Shown here: positions 62,700 through 64,000 of the stretch, piece by piece
How the letters are laid out: each line of letters begins with the position of its first letter
Position numbering within the stretch: position 1 is the first letter of the stretch
DNA from: Prorocentrum cordatum
Lineage: Eukaryota; Sar; Dinophyceae; Prorocentrales; Prorocentraceae
Reading direction: 5' to 3'
Assembly: GCA_963575745.1 (NCBI GenBank)
Contig: CAUYUJ010019359.1
Span: 397,273 to 461,272, forward strand
DNA length: 64,000 nucleotides
Position numbers and translations under genes: made by a program
The notes under the pieces: model-generated
The model's database searches: none
What the model was told of the DNA's origin: nothing
What the model saw: only the letters and a program-made list of their open reading frames with translations

Positions 62700-62880
62700 G
62701 GGGGAGAGGAGGAGGAGGAAGAAGAGGAGGAGGAGGAGGAGGAGGAGGGAGGAGGAGGGGGAGGAGGAGGAGGAGAGGAGGAGGGGAGGAGGGAGGAGGA
62801 GGAGGAGGAGAGGGGGGAGGGGGGGGAGGGGGAGATGGAGGCGGAGGAGGAGGAGGAGGAGGAACAGGAGGAGGAGGCAG
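62700..62880 (+). repeat. (GAG)n tract
   Basis: GGA units. Confidence 0.95.
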
Positions 62881-63110
62881 GAGGACTGAGGCAGGGGAAC
62901 AAGGGATTCCTCAGGATTCTACAAGCCAAACCTTCAGAGATCCGAAGCTCGAATACCGGCGACGATGAAAGCCTGCACCTACCGCCAGGCCTATCCAGGG
63001 ATCCTGAGTTTCGTTTTGACGAGAACTCTGCTTGAGGGGGGGCGGGACGGTGCCGAGGGAGGGGGGAGCAGCAAAAAGAGAATGACTGCAGTCAAAACGC
63101 ATAACCAGGA

Positions 63111-63240
63111 TGCGCTGTAAGGATGCACGGGCCTTGGAAGACCATGTCGACTCCTTCGGGGTGCGGCCAGCGAGAACGACCCAGGGATGAACCGAAGGGG
63201 AAGGAAGCAAAGGTACCTTGGAAAGCCGCTCATCCTCACT
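63111..63240 (+). repeat. X repeat, copy 2
   Basis: GGGCCTTGGAAGACCATGTC and GGTACCTTGGAAAGCCGC correspond to copy 1. Confidence 0.7.
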
Positions 63241-64000
63241 GTGCGTTTTGACTGTACGCAGCGCCGCGCCAGCGGCGAGTGCGTGGCATGCATGGCTGGG
63301 CCGAAGGTTGGGGCCGCACAGCGGGGATGACGCCTGGCGGCATCAGCCGGCAACGGGTGCTGCTCAGCAGACGGCATACGCAGTCGAGCGGCTGGGCAAT
63401 TCTCGCGGCGAGGCCAGCATCGGTTAGTCGCAGCGGAGAGAATCCTGGCTGCGTCCTGGGGCAGACGCGGGGCGTGCGCGTGGCCGAAGTGGGCTTACTA
63501 GGGTGTGGCCCAGCGGTGCATATGAGCGGCGGCGGGCACCGCGAAAATAAAAGCAATGCCCGCGGGCACCACTCACGATGGATGGGTGTGCACCACGCGG
63601 GCGGGCGCCTCTACGCCGAAAAAGGGCGACTCCGCCTGCGACCACCTAACCAGTCAGGGAGAACCTCGCGGGCAGCACGGGGACGGGAGCGCGCGGGGAA
63701 CGGGAAGGAGCACGCTCAGAACATGCAGTCCTTCGGCGCGGGTGCCAGAGTCCTTGGGCGAATCCAGCACCTGGGCAACGAAAAGAAACGGGTCTTACGC
63801 GAGATGGCATGGCGACCTTACGCTGTGGCTTACGCAGGCAGCCAGCGCGGAACGCCGCATCGGAGACGAGGGCGCTTACGCGCGACCTTACGCGGGCAGC
63901 TTACGCGCCAATGTCAGTGCAGACGACCCAGTTTCTCTGCGTCGCTCTCCTGAGCCCTGACCAAGACCGACAAGAACTGCAATCACCCGCCTGGGGAGGA

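Larger units (their letters stand above)
62332..64000. other. 5' side of the kinase gene, no exon recognised
   Basis: The first half of the Gly-loop and the N-terminus should be encoded here or beyond the window, but no exon was recognised. The stretch contains a (GAG)n tract (62700-62880) and an X-family repeat (63111-63240). The segment around 63814-63850 (CTTACGCTGTGGCTTACGCA) is related to short repeats near 2205 and 3881. Confidence 0.35.

Noticed and set aside
1-64000. CRISPR array, tRNA, rRNA, snRNA
   Set aside because: No regular spacer-repeat structure, cloverleaf with conserved T-loop, or ribosomal core sequence was recognised on reading both strands; the direct repeats seen are degenerate or microsatellite.

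Overview
The window looks like nuclear DNA of a dinoflagellate. It is GC-rich and packed with repeats. It carries a non-LTR retrotransposon whose proteins (zinc-ribbon plus coiled-coil ORF1; endonuclease, reverse transcriptase and RNase H ORF2) resemble those common in dinoflagellate genomes. It also has introns whose donors read GT, GC or GA, almost always after an exon-final AG. No bacterial-type operon, rRNA, tRNA or CRISPR array was seen. Genus and species cannot be told from the sequence alone.

The main content is a protein kinase gene on the minus strand that fills most of the window. Eleven small exons (39 to 111 nt) were found by reading kinase subdomains in order: Gly-loop at 62.3 kb, VAVK lysine 58.3, helix C 54.7, subdomains IV-V 51.7, VIa 47.0, VIb-VII 42.5, an activation-loop insert 28.2, APE 19.5, IX 17.5, X 12.9 and XI 10.3. 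Where both neighbouring exons are known, reading phases agree at every junction. The gene covers at least 52 kb with about 0.8 kb of recognised coding sequence. It is most like the PDK1/AGC type. One short exon after subdomain V, the N-terminal exon(s) and the C-terminal end were not found with confidence.

Its introns hold everything else. Intron 6 (14.2 kb) contains a full-length 6.7-kb LINE-like element on the opposite strand (35078-41760) with a perfect 14-bp target-site duplication and one in-frame stop in ORF2. Intron 1 contains an opposite-strand gene (58493-60180) with a cytosine-methyltransferase-like GPPC motif, one in-frame stop and a 162-bp repeat inserted in its coding sequence. 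That repeat belongs to a family of seven copies here, each 162-167 bp, with imperfect terminal inverted repeats, a pyrimidine-rich 3' end and about 5-bp flanking duplications. Removing the copy in the methyltransferase-like gene restores the reading frame, as expected for an introner (intron-generating transposon).

The rest is short inverted-repeat elements of several families, including a 180-bp element with TA duplications and two empty-site paralogues; dyad-rich repeats; a 120-bp minisatellite; long degenerate CCAAGAGG-type arrays; and very many (GAG/CTC)n tracts. Those tracts generate most of the long but meaningless open frames.

Layout: 1-9.9 kb, 3' flank with repeats; 10.3-62.3 kb, kinase gene with nested elements; 62.3-64 kb, 5' side with repeats and no recognised exon.
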